The notes beneath the pieces are model-generated. The model saw nothing but the letters and a program-made list of their open reading frames with translations. It ran no database searches and was not told the origin of the DNA. Of a stretch of DNA of 5,448 nt, positions 5,025 to 5,448 are shown piece by piece (position 1 is the first letter of the stretch; every line of letters starts with the position of its first letter). Both the position numbers and the translations under genes were made by a program. Source of the stretch: Rhizobiaceae bacterium (GTDB lineage Bacteria; Pseudomonadota; Alphaproteobacteria; Rhizobiales; Rhizobiaceae); assembly GCA_004299545.1 (NCBI GenBank), contig SCRB01000782.1, positions 1-5,448 on the forward strand, in the 5' to 3' direction.

Positions 5025-5448
5025 GCGATCCGGCCCCGTGCCGGCCAATCCGGAACAACTTCTTGACGGCTCTCCCGCCGGGCAAAATCCACCACGTCGT
5101 CGAGCACCGGGGCCAGGAACCGCAACGGCCACGCGAAGGCGCCGATCAGCGCACGGTGGCTGACGCGGTCGTAGAGTTTCGTTTCGGCCTCGCCGCCGGC
5201 GGACCGTATCCTGGAGGCCATGCGGACGGTGTTACCGGGATCGACGGATCTGTCGTGCCGGCCCGTAGCCAGAAACGCCGACGGCGCGTCCGCTTCGACG
5301 AAGTTGATCGGCTGCGTGGCGACCAAGCCTGGCTCCGGTCCGAAAATCTCCTTCAGCGCTTCACTATGCAGCGGCAGGAAGTCATAAGGACCGGCAAGGC
5401 CGATCATGGCGGCAAGATCGCGGTTTGCGTCGAGCCCGACCCCGCCAA
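5021..5448 (-). CDS. Alpha/beta hydrolase, esterase type (5' end outside window)
   Basis: This is the C-terminal part of an alpha/beta hydrolase; about 142 codons are visible and the frame stays open to the right edge, beginning GVGLDANRDLAAMIGLAGPYDF. GLAGPYDFLPL is typical of carboxylesterase/kynurenine-formamidase-like hydrolases. The catalytic Asp is expected in GRHDRSVDPGNT and the catalytic His in VSHRALIGAF. The nucleophile Ser, usually in GxSxGG, lies beyond the window. An ATG at 5407 is internal, because the homology clearly continues upstream of it. The gene overlaps DUF1295 by ATGA and is the first visible gene of the operon. A role in releasing or trimming an acyl or ester group in the same lipid pathway is possible but only inferred. 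Confidence 0.87.
   Translation of the reverse strand, partial: GGVGLDANRDLAAMIGLAGPYDFLPLHSEALKEIFGPEPGLVATQPINFVEADAPSAFLATGRHDRSVDPGNTVRMASRIRSAGGEAETKLYDRVSHRALIGAFAWPLRFLAPVLDDVVDFARRESRQEVVPDWPARGRIA

Overview
The window is about 62% GC (estimated by eye) and fits an alphaproteobacterial chromosome. The DUF2147 protein has the sequence style I associate with Hyphomicrobiales (rhizobia and relatives), but the genus cannot be fixed from this window. It holds seven complete or near-complete protein genes plus a partial gene at each end. I see no RNA gene, mobile element or CRISPR array. No stretch longer than 300 bases lacks a gene; the longest gaps are 1430-1621 and 2000-2178.

Left block (minus strand, read right to left): a small secreted DUF2147 protein, an ECF sigma factor of SigK type, its membrane-bound RskA-type anti-sigma factor, and the first 19 codons of a secreted protein. 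That last gene may be the fasciclin-domain protein that often follows such sigma/anti-sigma pairs, but only its signal peptide is visible.

Centre: the DUF2147 gene and a plus-strand DUF2177 membrane protein gene are divergent. The 179-base region between them carries two outward-facing promoter-like elements with the same layout, TGATCC-N18-TAATA (minus) and TGATCC-N18-TAAAA (plus). This resembles the promoter class read by RpoE/ChrR-type (ECF11) sigma factors in the singlet-oxygen response of alphaproteobacteria. It also shows that the DUF2177 gene starts at a TTG with a good ribosome binding site, not at the upstream ATG, which lies inside the promoter spacer.

Right block (minus strand): a four-gene operon of an alpha/beta hydrolase (5' end outside the window), a DUF1295 membrane protein of the steroid-5-alpha-reductase/ICMT-like superfamily, a cyclopropane-fatty-acyl-phospholipid-synthase-like methyltransferase, and a six-helix membrane protein I do not recognise. 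Every junction can be read as a 4-base ATGA overlap, so translation is probably coupled. The operon converges on the DUF2177 gene with only 4 bases between stop codons.

Taken together, the window looks like an envelope or membrane-lipid stress locus: an extracytoplasmic-function regulatory pair with a probable secreted product, next to a lipid-modifying operon and two genes with singlet-oxygen-type promoters. The sigma factor encoded here is paired with an RskA-type anti-sigma, not a ChrR, so the TGATCC promoters are probably read by a different sigma factor encoded elsewhere.
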